DNA of 64,000 bases from NCBI RefSeq assembly GCF_003086775.1, contig NZ_CP026001.1, forward strand, positions 3,624,125 through 3,688,124. The letters run 5' to 3'. Made by a program: the position numbers and the translations under genes. The stretch comes from Stenotrophomonas sp. ZAC14D1_NAIMI4_1 (GTDB lineage: Bacteria > Pseudomonadota > Gammaproteobacteria > Xanthomonadales > Xanthomonadaceae). This document shows positions 26,533 through 33,941 of this stretch, in pieces. Numbering within the stretch: position 1 is the stretch's first letter; each line of letters starts with the position of its first letter. Under the pieces are notes generated by a model. That model made no database searches. It saw nothing but the letters and a program-made list of their open reading frames with translations, and was not told the origin of the DNA.

Positions 26533-26642
26533 GTAGAGTCGAGCCGTGCTCGACTGCGCCGGACAGTCGTCAAGGTAGTGCCGGGCCGTGCCCGGCGAGC
26601 GCAGCGGTTGGTCGACGTTCGCCGGGCATGGCCCGGCGCTAC
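26533..26642. repeat. Three SMAG-type palindromes
   Basis: 26533-26554 has GTAG + AGTCGAG-CCGTG-CTCGACT, an unusual subfamily stem. 26575-26597 has GTAG + TGCCGGGC-CGT-GCCCGGCG. 26620-26642 is the inverse unit ending CTAC. The last two form a head-to-head pair. The 257-base gap between mscL and the peptidase gene contains nothing else I can name. Confidence 0.88.
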
Positions 26643-26756
26643 CGCTTTGCCGCTCATGGCCGGAAAACAGCGTTCGCCACCACCGTGACCTCCCGCCCAT
26701 GCGCGGCGCTGAACGACTGTTAAGCTCCAAGGCTGATTCCCTTCCCGGAGCTGTCC

Positions 26757-28178
26757 ATGCGTCGCCGCGTCCTTGCCATCGCATCCTCCCTCGCCCTGCT
26801 GGCCGCGCCGGCCTTCGCGGCGCCGCGCACCACCACCCTGCCCCCGGCCTCGCTGGCCACCGCTGCGCAGCTGCGTGACCAGGCACTGGCCGACGACACC
26901 GGCTGGAAGGTGGTGGAATCGCTGACCACCGAGATCGGCCCGCGCATCGCCGGCAGCGAAGCCGATGCCCGCGCCGTGGCCTGGGCCGAAGCCAAGTTCA
27001 AGGCACTCGGCTTCGACAAGGTGTGGAAAGAGCCCGTGACTTTCCCCAAGTGGGAGCGCCGCAGTGAACATGCCGCAGTGACCGGCAGGAACCCGCAGCC
27101 GCTGCAGATCACCGCCCTGGGCGGCAGCCCCGGCGGCAGCGTCGAGGCCGAGGTGGTGCGTTTTGCCGACCTCGCCGCGCTGCAGGCGGCACCGGAAGGT
27201 TCGCTGAAGGGCAAGATCGCCTTCGTCGATTACCAGATGCTGCCGTTCCGCGACGGCCGTGACTACGGCCGCGGCGGCGCGATCCGCAGCAAGGGCCCGT
27301 CCGAGGCGATCCGCAAGGGCGCGGTCGGTTTCCTCATGCGCTCGGCCGGTACCGATTCGCACCGCGTGCCGCATACCGGCATCACCCGCTTCGATGATGG
27401 CCTGACCCCGGTGCCGTCGGCGGCCCTCTCGGTGCCCGATGCCGACCAGTTGGCCCGCCTGGTGGCGCGTGGCACCACCACAGTGAAGGTGGCGCTGGAC
27501 TGCGGCTGGGACGGCACTGCGACCTCCTACAACGTGATCGGCGAAATCACCGGGCGTACGCTGCCGAAGGAAGTGGTGGTGATCGGTGGTCATCTCGATT
27601 CCTGGGACCTGGGCACCGGCGCCGTGGATGACGGTGCAGGCGTGGGCATCACCATGGCCGCCGGCCACCTGATCGGCCAGCTCAAGCAGGCCCCCAAGCG
27701 CACCATCCGCGTGATCGCCTTCGCCAACGAAGAACAGGGCCTGTATGGCGGCAAGGCGTACGCCGAGGCACATGCCAAGGACGTGACGCTGCACCAGCTG
27801 GCCGCCGAGAGCGATTTCGGTGCCGGCCGCATCTACGCGTTCAACACCGGCTCGCCGAACCCGGAAGGCTCGCGCGACGCTACCCGGCAGATTGCCGAGG
27901 TGATGAAGCCGCTGGGCATCGAGTACATGGCCGACAAGGGTGGCCCGGGCCCGGATGTCGGCCCGCTGGCCGCCAAGGGCGGCGCGTGGGCGTGGCTGGC
28001 GCAGGATGGTTCGGATTACTTCCACCTGCACCACACCGCCGACGACACCCTGGACAAGATCGACCCGAAGGCACTGGCGCAGAACGTGGCCGCCTACACT
28101 GTGTTCGCCTACCTGGCGGCCGACGCCGATGGCAGTTTCGGCAGCGAAGCCAAGGCCACCACGCCGCCGAACGAGTGA
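26757..28178 (+). CDS. Secreted M28-family zinc aminopeptidase
   Basis: A 473-residue exported metallopeptidase with signal peptide MRRRVLAIASSLALLAAPAFA. Zinc ligands of the M28 fold are in VIGGHLDSWDLGTGAVDDGAG (His, then bridging Asp), FANEEQGLYGG (catalytic Glu and ligand), and the late HHTADDTLDKID (His). A PA-like insert lies in the middle (about residues 130-230). It removes N-terminal residues from peptides in the periplasm or outside the cell. It stands alone in transcription, with repeats on both sides. Confidence 0.92.
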   Translation: MRRRVLAIASSLALLAAPAFAAPRTTTLPPASLATAAQLRDQALADDTGWKVVESLTTEIGPRIAGSEADARAVAWAEAKFKALGFDKVWKEPVTFPKWERRSEHAAVTGRNPQPLQITALGGSPGGSVEAEVVRFADLAALQAAPEGSLKGKIAFVDYQMLPFRDGRDYGRGGAIRSKGPSEAIRKGAVGFLMRSAGTDSHRVPHTGITRFDDGLTPVPSAALSVPDADQLARLVARGTTTVKVALDCGWDGTATSYNVIGEITGRTLPKEVVVIGGHLDSWDLGTGAVDDGAGVGITMAAGHLIGQLKQAPKRTIRVIAFANEEQGLYGGKAYAEAHAKDVTLHQLAAESDFGAGRIYAFNTGSPNPEGSRDATRQIAEVMKPLGIEYMADKGGPGPDVGPLAAKGGAWAWLAQDGSDYFHLHHTADDTLDKIDPKALAQNVAAYTVFAYLAADADGSFGSEAKATTPPNE

Positions 28179-28192
28179 CGCGGTGAAGTCAC

Positions 28193-28231
28193 GGGGTCAG
28201 ACCCCTCGCCTTGGGCGAGGGCTCTGACCCC
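28193..28231. repeat. GGGGTC-type palindrome between convergent genes
   Basis: GGGGTCAGACCCCTCGCC pairs with GGCGAGGGCTCTGACCCC, a nearly perfect 18-base-arm hairpin. It lies between the convergent stops of the peptidase and the AGCS symporter and could act as a bidirectional block to read-through, though there is no T-run. Confidence 0.8.
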
Positions 28232-28239
28232 GCTTACGT

Positions 28240-29691
28240 TCAACGCTCCCAGACACGCGTATTGCGCACGCCGATCGCCTGCGGCCTGAACAACGGATCA
28301 CGCTGCTGCCGCTTCTGCTGTTCGTAATCGCGCAGTGCCGCCAGGGCAGGCTTCTGCAGCAGCAGGATGGCAATGATGTTCAACCAGCTCATCATGCCCA
28401 CGCCGATATCACCCAGCGCCCAGGCCACCGTTGCGGTATTGACCGCCGAGTAGCCGGTTGCGCCCAGGAACAGCAGCTGGAAACCGGTGACCGTCGCGCG
28501 CCCGGGGCGGTCGCGGCACAGGTAGCTGACATTGGTTTCGGCCATGTAGTACAGCGCCAGGATCGTGGTGAACGCGAACGGCAGGATCGCCAGCGCGACG
28601 AACGACCTGCCGAAACCCGGCAGCGCCGATTCCACCGCATGCTGCACGAAGCGCGGCCCGGCCTCGACACCCGGCAGGTTGGCGAGCAGCAGGCGCGCCT
28701 CGTCGGGCACACCGTTCACAGCCGGATCGTAGACGTTGTACAGCCCGGTCGACAGGATCAGGAACGCGGTTGCGCTGCACACCACCATGGTGTCGATGTA
28801 GACCGAGAACGACTGCACCAGGCCCTGCATGACCGGATGCGAGACTTCCGCCGCCGCGGCCGGATGCGCACCACTGCCCATGCCCGCCTCGTTGGACAGC
28901 ACACCACGACGCACGCCCCACTGGATGGCGGTGCCGATCATCGCGCCGAACGCGGCGTCCACGCCGAACGCACTGCGCAGCACCAGCGCGAGAACCTCGG
29001 GAACCCTGTCGACGTTGATGACCATGACCACGGCGGCGACCAGCAGGTAAGCCACGGCCATGATCGGCACCACCCACTCGGCCACGCGGGCGATGCGGCG
29101 CACGCCGCCGTACAGCACCGCCGCAAGGACAGCCAGCAGCACCGCCGTGGTGCCCGCCACCGGGATGCCCCAGGCCTCGTTCACCGCGCTGGTGATGGCA
29201 TTGGACTGGGTGCCGGCCAGCATCGCCCCCGCCAGCACGGTGACCAGCGCGAACAGCACCGCATACCAGCGCTGGCCCAGGCCCTTTTCGATGTAGTAAG
29301 CCGGGCCGCCCCGGTACTGGCCGCTGGCATCGCGCTCCTTGTAGATCTGCGCCAGCGTCGATTCGATGAAGGCACTGGAGGCGCCGAGGAAGGCCACGAT
29401 CCACATCCAGAAGATGGCCCCCGGGCCGCCGAAGGCGATGGCCATGGCGACACCGGCGATGTTGCCGACACCGACCCGGCTGGACAGTGACAACGACAGC
29501 GCCTGGAAGGGCGAAACGCCCGCCTCGGAGCGCTCGTGGCGGAACATCAGGCGCAGCATGTCAGGCAGCGCGCGCAGCTGGATGAAGCGCGTGCGCACGC
29601 TGAAGTACAGGCCGGCCAGCAGGCAGAGCACGACCAGCCAGGGGCTCCAGATGATGCCCAGCAGGACATTGACGATCGATTCGATGCTCAT
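28240..29691 (-). CDS. Sodium:alanine/glycine symporter, AGCS family (copy 1)
   Basis: A 483-residue transporter with about eleven helices. The family signature is strong: GVSPFQALSLSLSSRVGVGNIAGVAMAI, AIAFGGPGAIFWMWIVAFLGASSAFIESTLAQIYK, GGPAYYIEKGLGQRWYA, RRGVLSNEAGMGSGAHPAAA, and C-terminal IGVGMMSWLNIIAILLLQKPALAALRDYE. It imports Ala or Gly with Na+. I use the ATG at 29691. It is a paralog of the protein at 31706-33217, and an outer-membrane protein gene lies immediately upstream (10-base gap). Confidence 0.94.
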   Translation of the reverse strand: MSIESIVNVLLGIIWSPWLVVLCLLAGLYFSVRTRFIQLRALPDMLRLMFRHERSEAGVSPFQALSLSLSSRVGVGNIAGVAMAIAFGGPGAIFWMWIVAFLGASSAFIESTLAQIYKERDASGQYRGGPAYYIEKGLGQRWYAVLFALVTVLAGAMLAGTQSNAITSAVNEAWGIPVAGTTAVLLAVLAAVLYGGVRRIARVAEWVVPIMAVAYLLVAAVVMVINVDRVPEVLALVLRSAFGVDAAFGAMIGTAIQWGVRRGVLSNEAGMGSGAHPAAAAEVSHPVMQGLVQSFSVYIDTMVVCSATAFLILSTGLYNVYDPAVNGVPDEARLLLANLPGVEAGPRFVQHAVESALPGFGRSFVALAILPFAFTTILALYYMAETNVSYLCRDRPGRATVTGFQLLFLGATGYSAVNTATVAWALGDIGVGMMSWLNIIAILLLQKPALAALRDYEQQKRQQRDPLFRPQAIGVRNTRVWER

Positions 29692-29701
29692 GGCCGCCCC
29701 C

Positions 29702-30688
29702 TCAGAAGAACACGCCCAGGGCGATCTGGGGGCTGATGACGCGGCCGGTATTGCGCCCGGCCAGGGTGATCTCGACGCCGGCAATCAGCCCCAGCGACGG
29801 GCTGAAGTGATACTCCACCGCCGGCGCCACCGACAGCGAGCGGCTGGCCGGGCGCTGTTCGTCGATGCGTCGCCCGCCCCCGTCGGCGGTGGGCATGAAG
29901 CCGATCAGGCGCTGGCCGGTCTCGCGGCTGGCGGCAAGTTCCATCACCCCGACCCAGCGGTCGTTGAAGCTGTACTCGCCGGCCACCGACAGGCCCAGCA
30001 CCGAGCCTCGCGCGATGTGGCCCTGGAAGCCGGCTTCGGTGCCGTAGATGCTGGCGCCCGACAGCGCCGTACGCGCCGGCGCCGGACCGGCCATCAGTTG
30101 CCCACGCCAGCGCAGCGGTCTCCCGTTCGGCATCCACACCACCTGCTGCACACCCAGCGCGACGGTGGTGCGCTGCACGCCATCGCCCTGCGCATCCAGG
30201 GGGTTGCCGGTGATGCGGTCGTGGCTGCCGGTGCTGAAGCGCTGCGACACCGCCAGCGAAACCGCAGGCCGGGTGCCATCGGCGCTGGGTGCCTGCAGCA
30301 GGTACTGCAGGCGGGCGGTGGTATCGCCGGCACGGAAGCCGCCACTGTGCCCGGTGCCGGACTCCGCCCGCGACGCACTGAGGTTCACCTGGCCCATCAG
30401 GCGGTCGCTGAAGCCGTACATCACCGGCATGACCACCGCCCACGCGCCGCTGTCCTGCGCGCTGCGCTGGCGCTCGCCGTCGGCATCGTAGTGGGCGTTG
30501 CTGTCGACGCGGACCAGGTAGGGTTCGAGGAACCAGCGGCCCTGCGGCAGGCCCGCGGGATTGGGGGTGATCAACGGCCCCATGAAATTGACGTTTTCCA
30601 GGCTGCGTTCGTTGGCGCAGGCACTGGCACTGGCCAGCGCACTGGCCAGCAGCAGGGACACGGACAAGGTGCGTTGCAGATGGGACAT
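29702..30688 (-). CDS. Predicted outer-membrane beta-barrel protein
   Basis: A 328-residue exported protein: signal peptide MSHLQRTLSVSLLLASALASASA, then many alternating beta strands (GQVNLSASRAESGTG, LQYLLQAPSADGTRPAVSLAVSQRFS, GVMELAASRETG) and a terminal Phe (IALGVFF), the C-terminal signal of outer-membrane barrels. It resembles the 'meta-pathway'/transporter-type OMP group by pattern only. It starts at ATG 30688 with GGAG 8 bases before it. It sits 10 bases upstream of the AGCS copy 1 gene and is probably co-transcribed, suggesting a shared nutrient uptake role. Confidence 0.7.
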   Translation of the reverse strand: MSHLQRTLSVSLLLASALASASACANERSLENVNFMGPLITPNPAGLPQGRWFLEPYLVRVDSNAHYDADGERQRSAQDSGAWAVVMPVMYGFSDRLMGQVNLSASRAESGTGHSGGFRAGDTTARLQYLLQAPSADGTRPAVSLAVSQRFSTGSHDRITGNPLDAQGDGVQRTTVALGVQQVVWMPNGRPLRWRGQLMAGPAPARTALSGASIYGTEAGFQGHIARGSVLGLSVAGEYSFNDRWVGVMELAASRETGQRLIGFMPTADGGGRRIDEQRPASRSLSVAPAVEYHFSPSLGLIAGVEITLAGRNTGRVISPQIALGVFF

Positions 30689-30814
30689 GACAGCCACTCC
30701 GGGGACAACGAGGGATGGAGTTCCACCCTGCGTCGCCGGCGATGGCCGACCTATGAGGAAAGTTTCAAATTTCCAGCGCGCTTTCAGTGCCGTAAAGCAT
30801 GCCTGGCAATCGAC

Positions 30815-30854
30815 GGGGGCCAGAGCCCTCGCCTGCGGCGAGGGCTCTGCCCCC
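30815..30854. repeat. GGGGGC-type palindrome
   Basis: The element runs GGGGGCCAGAGCCCTCGCC to GGCGAGGGCTCTG-CCCCC, with 18-base arms, just past the stop of the SPOUT methyltransferase gene (30866). Its inner stem is the same as that of the 28193 element, but the outer ends differ. Confidence 0.75.
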
Positions 30855-30865
30855 GATCCGGGCCC

Positions 30866-31705
30866 TCAGCCGTGACGGCTGGACCACTGCGCCAGCAGCA
30901 CCGCCGTCGCCGAGGCGACGTTGAGGCTTTCCACCGCGCCGCTGCCGGGGATGGAGACCTGCTGGTCGCACTGGCTGGCCAGCGCGCGATCCATGCCCTC
31001 GCCCTCGGCACCCATCACGTACACCAGGCGCGCGGGCAACTCGGCACGGAACACGTCCTGGCCGCCCTCGACCAGGGTCGCAGCCAGGCCGAAGCCCGCC
31101 GCACGCAGCGCCGCCATGGCATCTGCGTCACCGGGCAGCTGCACCAGCGGCAGGGCCTCGGCGCCACCTTCGGCCACGCGCGCGGCGGCACCGGACAGCG
31201 CCAGCGTGCTGCCGGCCGGCAGCAGCAGCGCCTTGGCACCGAAGTGCGCGGCCGAGCGCAGGATCGCGCCCAGGTTGTGCGGGTTGCCCACGCCATCCAG
31301 CCACAGCGCCAGCGCCGGGCCGTCGCCCACCTGCTGCAGCCACTGCGCCAGCGGCAGCACCGGCGCACGCACCACGTCAGCCACCACGCCCTCATGGTGG
31401 GTGGTGCCGGCCAGCTTGTTCAGGTCGCCGTCTTCCACCACGCGGTACCCCACGCGGTTGGCCACGCACCACTTCAGCAGCGGCTGCAGGCGCGGAATGC
31501 GCGCCTCCAGCAGGTACAGCTTGCGCAGCGCCTGCGGGCGCGCTTCGAAGGCGGCCAGCACGGCGTTCAGGCCGAACAGGCGCAGCTCATCGTTGCCGCC
31601 ACGGCCGCCACCGCCACCACCCGTGGCCGGCACCTCCGGACGCGGCAACGGCGTTGCGCGTGGCGGACGGGCGGACGGGCGGCGGTTGTTCCAGGGGTTG
31701 TTCAC
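30866..31705 (-). CDS. SPOUT (TrmH/SpoU) RNA methyltransferase
   Basis: A 279-residue RNA 2'-O-methyltransferase. A low-complexity, basic/Gly-rich N-terminal tail (about 45 residues) precedes an L30e-like substrate-binding domain. The SPOUT domain follows with motif 1 (GNPHNLGAILRSAAHFGA), motif 2 (LVYVMGAEGEGMD) and motif 3 (SIPGSGAVESLNVASATAVL), which form the knotted SAM site. It is of the RlmB/TrmH class; the exact rRNA or tRNA target cannot be read from sequence. Its ATG follows directly after the stop of the upstream AGCS gene with no gap, so it is coupled to it. Confidence 0.92.
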   Translation of the reverse strand: MNNPWNNRRPSARPPRATPLPRPEVPATGGGGGGRGGNDELRLFGLNAVLAAFEARPQALRKLYLLEARIPRLQPLLKWCVANRVGYRVVEDGDLNKLAGTTHHEGVVADVVRAPVLPLAQWLQQVGDGPALALWLDGVGNPHNLGAILRSAAHFGAKALLLPAGSTLALSGAAARVAEGGAEALPLVQLPGDADAMAALRAAGFGLAATLVEGGQDVFRAELPARLVYVMGAEGEGMDRALASQCDQQVSIPGSGAVESLNVASATAVLLAQWSSRHG

Positions 31706-33217
31706 TTACACATTCTCCTGCTTGCGCTGGCGCCAGAAGTCGGCGTTCTTGATGCCCAGGGCATCAGGGTCGAACGTCGGATCCAGGCCCAGCTTCTTCT
31801 GTCGTTCGTAGTCACGCAGGGCCAGCATGGCCGGCTTCTGCACGATGAGGATGGCGATGATGTTCAGCCAGGCCATCAGGCCCACGCCGATGTCACCCAG
31901 CGCCCAGGCCAGGGTCGCATTATGGAATGCGCCGAACACGACCATGGCGATGATGCCCAGGCGCAGCACCAGCACGGTCAGCGGGCGCTTCTTGTTGTGG
32001 TTGACGTAGGTCAGGTTGGTTTCGGCCATGTAGTAATAGGCCATGATGGTGGTGAAGGCGAAGAAGAAGATGGCGATCGAGACGAACGCCGCGCCCCAGC
32101 CCGGCAGCACCGCTTCCACGCCGGCCTGCGCGTAGCCGGCGCCTTCGGGAATACCGGCCAGGCCCTGGAAGATCGGCGGCGCGTTGGCGCCTGCAGGCGA
32201 GTACACGTTGTAGGTGCCGCTGGCCAGGATCAGGAACGCGGTGGCAGTGCACACCATCATGGTGTCGAAGTAGATGGCGAAGGCCTGCACGTAGCCCTGC
32301 TTGGCCGGGTGCGAAACCTCGGAGGCCGCGGCGGCGTGCGGGCCCGAGCCCTGGCCGGCTTCATTGGCGTAGATGCCGCGCTTGATGCCCCACTCCACCG
32401 CCAGGCCCATCATCGCGCCGAACGCAGCGTGGGTGCCGAAGGCGCTGTCGAAGATGATGCCGAACATTTCCGGCACGCGGTCGTAGTTGATGACCATGAT
32501 GACGATGGCCATCAGGATGAAGGCGGCGGCCATGAACGGGACCACCACTTCGGCGAAGTTGGCGATGCGCTTGACGCCACCGAAGATGACCACGCCCAGC
32601 AGCAGCGCCACGGCGATGCCGATGCCCAGCTTCAGCGCTTCGACCGAGCTCATGCCCAGCATCTGGCCATCCAGCGGGCCGCACACGGCGGTGCCACGGC
32701 AGGCGTTGATGACGCTGTCAGCGATGGCATTGGCCTGCACGCCCGGCATCAGGAAGCCGGCGGCGATGATCGTGGCGATGGCGAAGGCCAGCGCATACCA
32801 CTTCAGGCCCATGGCCTTTTCGATGTAGTACGCCGGGCCACCGCGGTAGCGGCCCTCGGCATCCTTGGTCTTGTAGATCTGCGCCAGGGTGCATTCCACG
32901 TACGAGGTGGACGCGCCGAGGAAGCCCATCACCCACATCCAGAAGATGGCACCCGGGCCGCCGAACGCGATGGCGGTGGCCACGCCGGCGATGTTGCCGA
33001 TGCCCATGCGGCCGGCCATCGACATGGCCAGGGCCTGGAAGGAGGACACGCCGGCCTCGGACTTCTCGCCCTGCACTGTCAGGCGGCACATCTCGAAGAA
33101 ACCGCGGATCTGCATGAAGCGGGTGCGCAGGCTGAAATACAGGCCGGCGCCCAGGCACACCACGATGAGGGCCTTGCTCCAGATGATGCTGTTGATGAAA
33201 TGTACGGTTGCTTCCAC
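31706..33217 (-). CDS. Sodium:alanine/glycine symporter, AGCS family (copy 2)
   Basis: A 503-residue AGCS symporter, clearly paralogous to copy 1 (28240). It shares GVSSFQALAMSMAGRMGIGNIAGVATAI, GGPAYYIEKAMGLKWYA, YANEAGQGSGPHAAAAS and GDIGVGLMAWLNIIAILIVQKPA. It has an extra loop with a Cys pair (ACRGTAVCGPL) around residue 190 that copy 1 lacks. I place the start at GTG 33217 (VEATVHFINSIIW) with GGAGAG seven bases upstream; the open frame to 33583 runs through repeats and is not real. Confidence 0.93.
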   Translation of the reverse strand: MEATVHFINSIIWSKALIVVCLGAGLYFSLRTRFMQIRGFFEMCRLTVQGEKSEAGVSSFQALAMSMAGRMGIGNIAGVATAIAFGGPGAIFWMWVMGFLGASTSYVECTLAQIYKTKDAEGRYRGGPAYYIEKAMGLKWYALAFAIATIIAAGFLMPGVQANAIADSVINACRGTAVCGPLDGQMLGMSSVEALKLGIGIAVALLLGVVIFGGVKRIANFAEVVVPFMAAAFILMAIVIMVINYDRVPEMFGIIFDSAFGTHAAFGAMMGLAVEWGIKRGIYANEAGQGSGPHAAAASEVSHPAKQGYVQAFAIYFDTMMVCTATAFLILASGTYNVYSPAGANAPPIFQGLAGIPEGAGYAQAGVEAVLPGWGAAFVSIAIFFFAFTTIMAYYYMAETNLTYVNHNKKRPLTVLVLRLGIIAMVVFGAFHNATLAWALGDIGVGLMAWLNIIAILIVQKPAMLALRDYERQKKLGLDPTFDPDALGIKNADFWRQRKQENV

Positions 33218-33332
33218 GCGCGCTCTCTCCAGTCGGCGGGTTGTAAGGACGTCCCGTCGGCTGGAAGGGACCGGACCGATTCTCCCTGATCGAAGGTCGC
33301 TGCGATAGCGCCGGATTCGGAGGCGTGTTCTC

Positions 33333-33402
33333 CGCCGGGCATGGCCCGGCGCTACCGGCATTGACCGCGCACCCCCACGGTAGCGCCGGGCCGTGCCCGG
33401 CG
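33333..33402. repeat. Head-to-head SMAG pair
   Basis: An inverted unit CGCCGGGC-ATG-GCCCGGCG-CTAC (33333-33355) is followed by a direct unit GTAG-CGCCGGGC-CGT-GCCCGGCGG (33380-33402), six bases from the GNAT gene stop. The 190-base gap between AGCS copy 2 and the GNAT gene holds only this and the probable AGCS promoter. Confidence 0.88.
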
Positions 33403-33407
33403 GCCGG

Positions 33408-33941
33408 TCAGGGCAGCTGCGTGCGTACCCGGGCGAAGCGCCGCAAGTCGTGCAGGACGCCGCGCTTGTAGACGGCGCAGCGGGCCGTGCCCTCTTCGGC
33501 AAAGCCATTTGCCAGCAGCACGCGGGCCGAGCCCTCGTTGAAATCCAACACCTCGGCCTGCAGCCTGAACAGGCGCAGCTCATCCATCACCCACGGCGCG
33601 AACAGGCCCACCACGCGGGTCATCACGCCCTGCCCCCACAACGCCCGGCCCAGCCAGTACCCCAGTTCAGCGGTATGTCCGCGCTCGGCCGTGCCGGGTT
33701 GTGCGCCGACGCTGCCGCAGGCCTGGCCGTCGATCTCGATGGCCAGGTTGAGGGTGCCGGGGCCAAGCACGCGGCCGGCCAGGAAGGCCTCGCCGTCCGC
33801 ACGCGTGTAGGGGCTCGGGAAGCGGTCGCGCAGGCCGCGCGAGACCTCCGGATCGTCGGCATGGCGCAGCAGCGATTCGAGGTCGTCGCTGCGCCAGGGG
33901 CGCAGGCAGAAGCCTTCGCCCTGCAGCCGAGGGTCAGGCAT
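33408..33941 (-). CDS. GNAT-family N-acetyltransferase
   Basis: A 177-residue acetyltransferase of the RimJ/ribosomal-protein-alanine type. It begins GEGFCLRPWRSDDLESLLRHADDPE and has ELGYWLGRALWGQGVMTRVVGL, the acetyl-CoA pyrophosphate-binding stretch (Q/R-x-x-G-x-G/A), and the RLQAEVLDFNEGSARVLLANGF segment. The substrate may be a protein N-terminus, an amine or a small molecule. Its ATG overlaps the end of the RND gene by 8 bases, so it is translated as part of the efflux operon. A role in modifying a pumped drug is a tempting but unproven idea. Confidence 0.9.
   Translation of the reverse strand: MPDPRLQGEGFCLRPWRSDDLESLLRHADDPEVSRGLRDRFPSPYTRADGEAFLAGRVLGPGTLNLAIEIDGQACGSVGAQPGTAERGHTAELGYWLGRALWGQGVMTRVVGLFAPWVMDELRLFRLQAEVLDFNEGSARVLLANGFAEEGTARCAVYKRGVLHDLRRFARVRTQLP

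Noticed and set aside
29366..33289. A 1307-codon open frame on the plus strand
   Set aside because: It is antisense to two AGCS symporters, an outer-membrane protein and a methyltransferase that all have clear motifs. Its own translation is His/Gln/Arg-rich, as expected of a GC-rich shadow frame.
33218..33583. A longer N-terminus for AGCS copy 2 starting at 33583
   Set aside because: The extension crosses two SMAG palindromes and has no homology-like content. GTG 33217 has a good ribosome site and the length matches the paralog.
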